Under the pieces are notes generated by a model. That model worked only from the letters and a program-made list of their open reading frames with translations. It did not search any database and had not been told where the DNA came from. A DNA stretch of 64,000 nt from Astrobacterium formosum. GTDB taxonomy: Bacteria; Pseudomonadota; Alphaproteobacteria; Rhizobiales; Xanthobacteraceae. Made by a program: the position numbers and the translations under genes. The stretch lies in the NCBI GenBank assembly GCA_030848545.1, contig JAVDCA010000003.1, forward strand, positions 1 through 64,000, read 5' to 3'. Of the stretch, positions 63,462-64,000 are shown in pieces. The stretch's first letter is position 1. Each line of letters opens with the position of its first letter.

Positions 63462-63851
63462 ATGAAGATCAAGCGTTACGGAACCGGCCAGAAGGGCGCC
63501 GGAGGACAGCCCCTGCCGTTCGCCCGTGCGGTGGAGGCCGGCGGCTGGCTGCATGTCTCCGGCCAAGTCGCCATGGAGAACGGCGAGATCGTCCGCGGCG
63601 GCATCGTCGCGGAAAGTCGCAAGGCGATCGAAAACCTCATCTCCATTCTCGGCGAGGCCGGTTACGGCGTCGAAGACGTGGTGCGCGTCGGCGTCTGGCT
63701 CGACGATCCGCGCGACTTCTGGAGCTTCAACGGCGTCTATGCCGAATATTTCGGCGAAAACCCGCCGGCCAGGTCCTGCGTCCAGTCGCACATGATGGTC
63801 GACTGCAAGATCGAGATCGACTGTATCGCTTACCGCGCCGATCGCGCTTGA
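63462..63851 (+). CDS. RidA-family enamine/imine deaminase
   Basis: A 129-residue RidA-fold protein, which typically forms a trimer and hydrolyses reactive enamine/imine intermediates from PLP dehydratases. Family residues are visible in GGWLHVSGQVAMENGEIV, NLISILGEAGYGVEDVVRV and PPARSCVQSHMMVDCKIEID, with the arginine in PARS expected to bind the substrate carboxylate. It lies 16 bp after the ABC ATPase gene, so it is cotranscribed with the uptake system and probably serves the divergent PLP enzyme. Confidence 0.88.
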   Translation: MKIKRYGTGQKGAGGQPLPFARAVEAGGWLHVSGQVAMENGEIVRGGIVAESRKAIENLISILGEAGYGVEDVVRVGVWLDDPRDFWSFNGVYAEYFGENPPARSCVQSHMMVDCKIEIDCIAYRADRA

Positions 63852-63903
63852 GGCGATGCAGCAGCCCCTGATTGGTCGCACGACCGAACCCCGAGGTGAT
63901 TAC

Positions 63904-64000
63904 ATGTCGACCCCTCCCGCCGACATGGCGGCTCGCCGCATGCGCGGGCTCGATCGAGCTTTCGAAATACTCGATTTCCTGCGCGTGCGCCGCCGGCCGA
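63904..64000 (+). CDS. IclR-family transcriptional regulator, N-terminal part (cut by window end)
   Basis: The first 32 codons of a gene cut by the window edge. GAGGTG precedes ATG at 63904. The sequence MSTPPADMAARRMRGLDRAF followed by EILDFLRVRR matches the start of IclR winged-helix domains (pattern LDRAFEILDFL). It is the probable regulator of the amino-acid operon and the divergent PLP enzyme. The family call is based on a short stretch. Confidence 0.65.
   Translation, partial: MSTPPADMAARRMRGLDRAFEILDFLRVRRRP

Overview
The window is high-GC alphaproteobacterial DNA of the order Hyphomicrobiales (Rhizobiales). This rests on the flagellar gene set (FtcR/Rem-type regulator, FlaF, FlbT, MotC, MotE, a CheL-type rod protein, no FliO/FliS/FliD) and on palindromic repeats of the kind scattered through Bradyrhizobium-like genomes. 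Genus assignment is inference only.

Region 1 (1-22.4 kb) is a metabolic and transport region. On the left are an arsR-arsM arsenic pair with a recognisable promoter/operator, an acyl-CoA synthetase, a DUF898 membrane protein with an M48 membrane protease, a DUF1499 protein, an MBL-fold hydrolase, a DUF711 protein paired with an ACT-domain protein, a solitary histidine ammonia-lyase and a secreted glycerophosphodiesterase. Then come a sugar-acid dehydratase, a TAXI-type TRAP transporter (binding protein plus fused permease), a TctCBA transporter headed by an RraA-like aldolase, and a divergent IclR regulator with a perfect operator palindrome between them. Three families of intergenic palindromes punctuate this region only.

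Region 2 (23.2-25.9 kb) is a break. It holds a remnant of a 3-dehydroquinate synthase II-like gene cut off at about 23485, a more AT-rich stretch, an AraC-type regulator, and 1.2 kb with no recognisable gene.

Region 3 (25.9-59.1 kb) is a nearly complete single-locus flagellar cluster. FtcR, with a degenerate receiver domain, stands at the left end and is transcribed towards the structural genes. The main minus-strand array runs motA-fliM-DUF6468-fliN-fliG-flhB-flgB-flgC-fliE-flgG-flgA-flgI-motE-flgH-fliL-fliP, a single flagellin gene with its own terminator, fliF-fliH-motB-motC-fliK-LT, flgE-flgK-flgL-flaF-flbT, and flgD-fliQ-flhA-fliR-fliJ-like-cheL-flgN-like, ending in an uncharacterised FliL-like gene. 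flgF and fliI are divergent on the plus strand. Many genes overlap by 1-4 nt. Chemotaxis genes, fliO, fliS, fliD, flhF/flhG and flagellar sigma factors are absent from the window.

Region 4 (59.1-64 kb) looks like an amino-acid or hydroxy-amino-acid utilisation locus: a DSD1/D-threonine aldolase-like PLP enzyme, divergent from a polar amino-acid ABC transporter (binding protein, two permeases, ATPase), a RidA-family deaminase, and the first 32 codons of an IclR-type regulator cut by the window edge.
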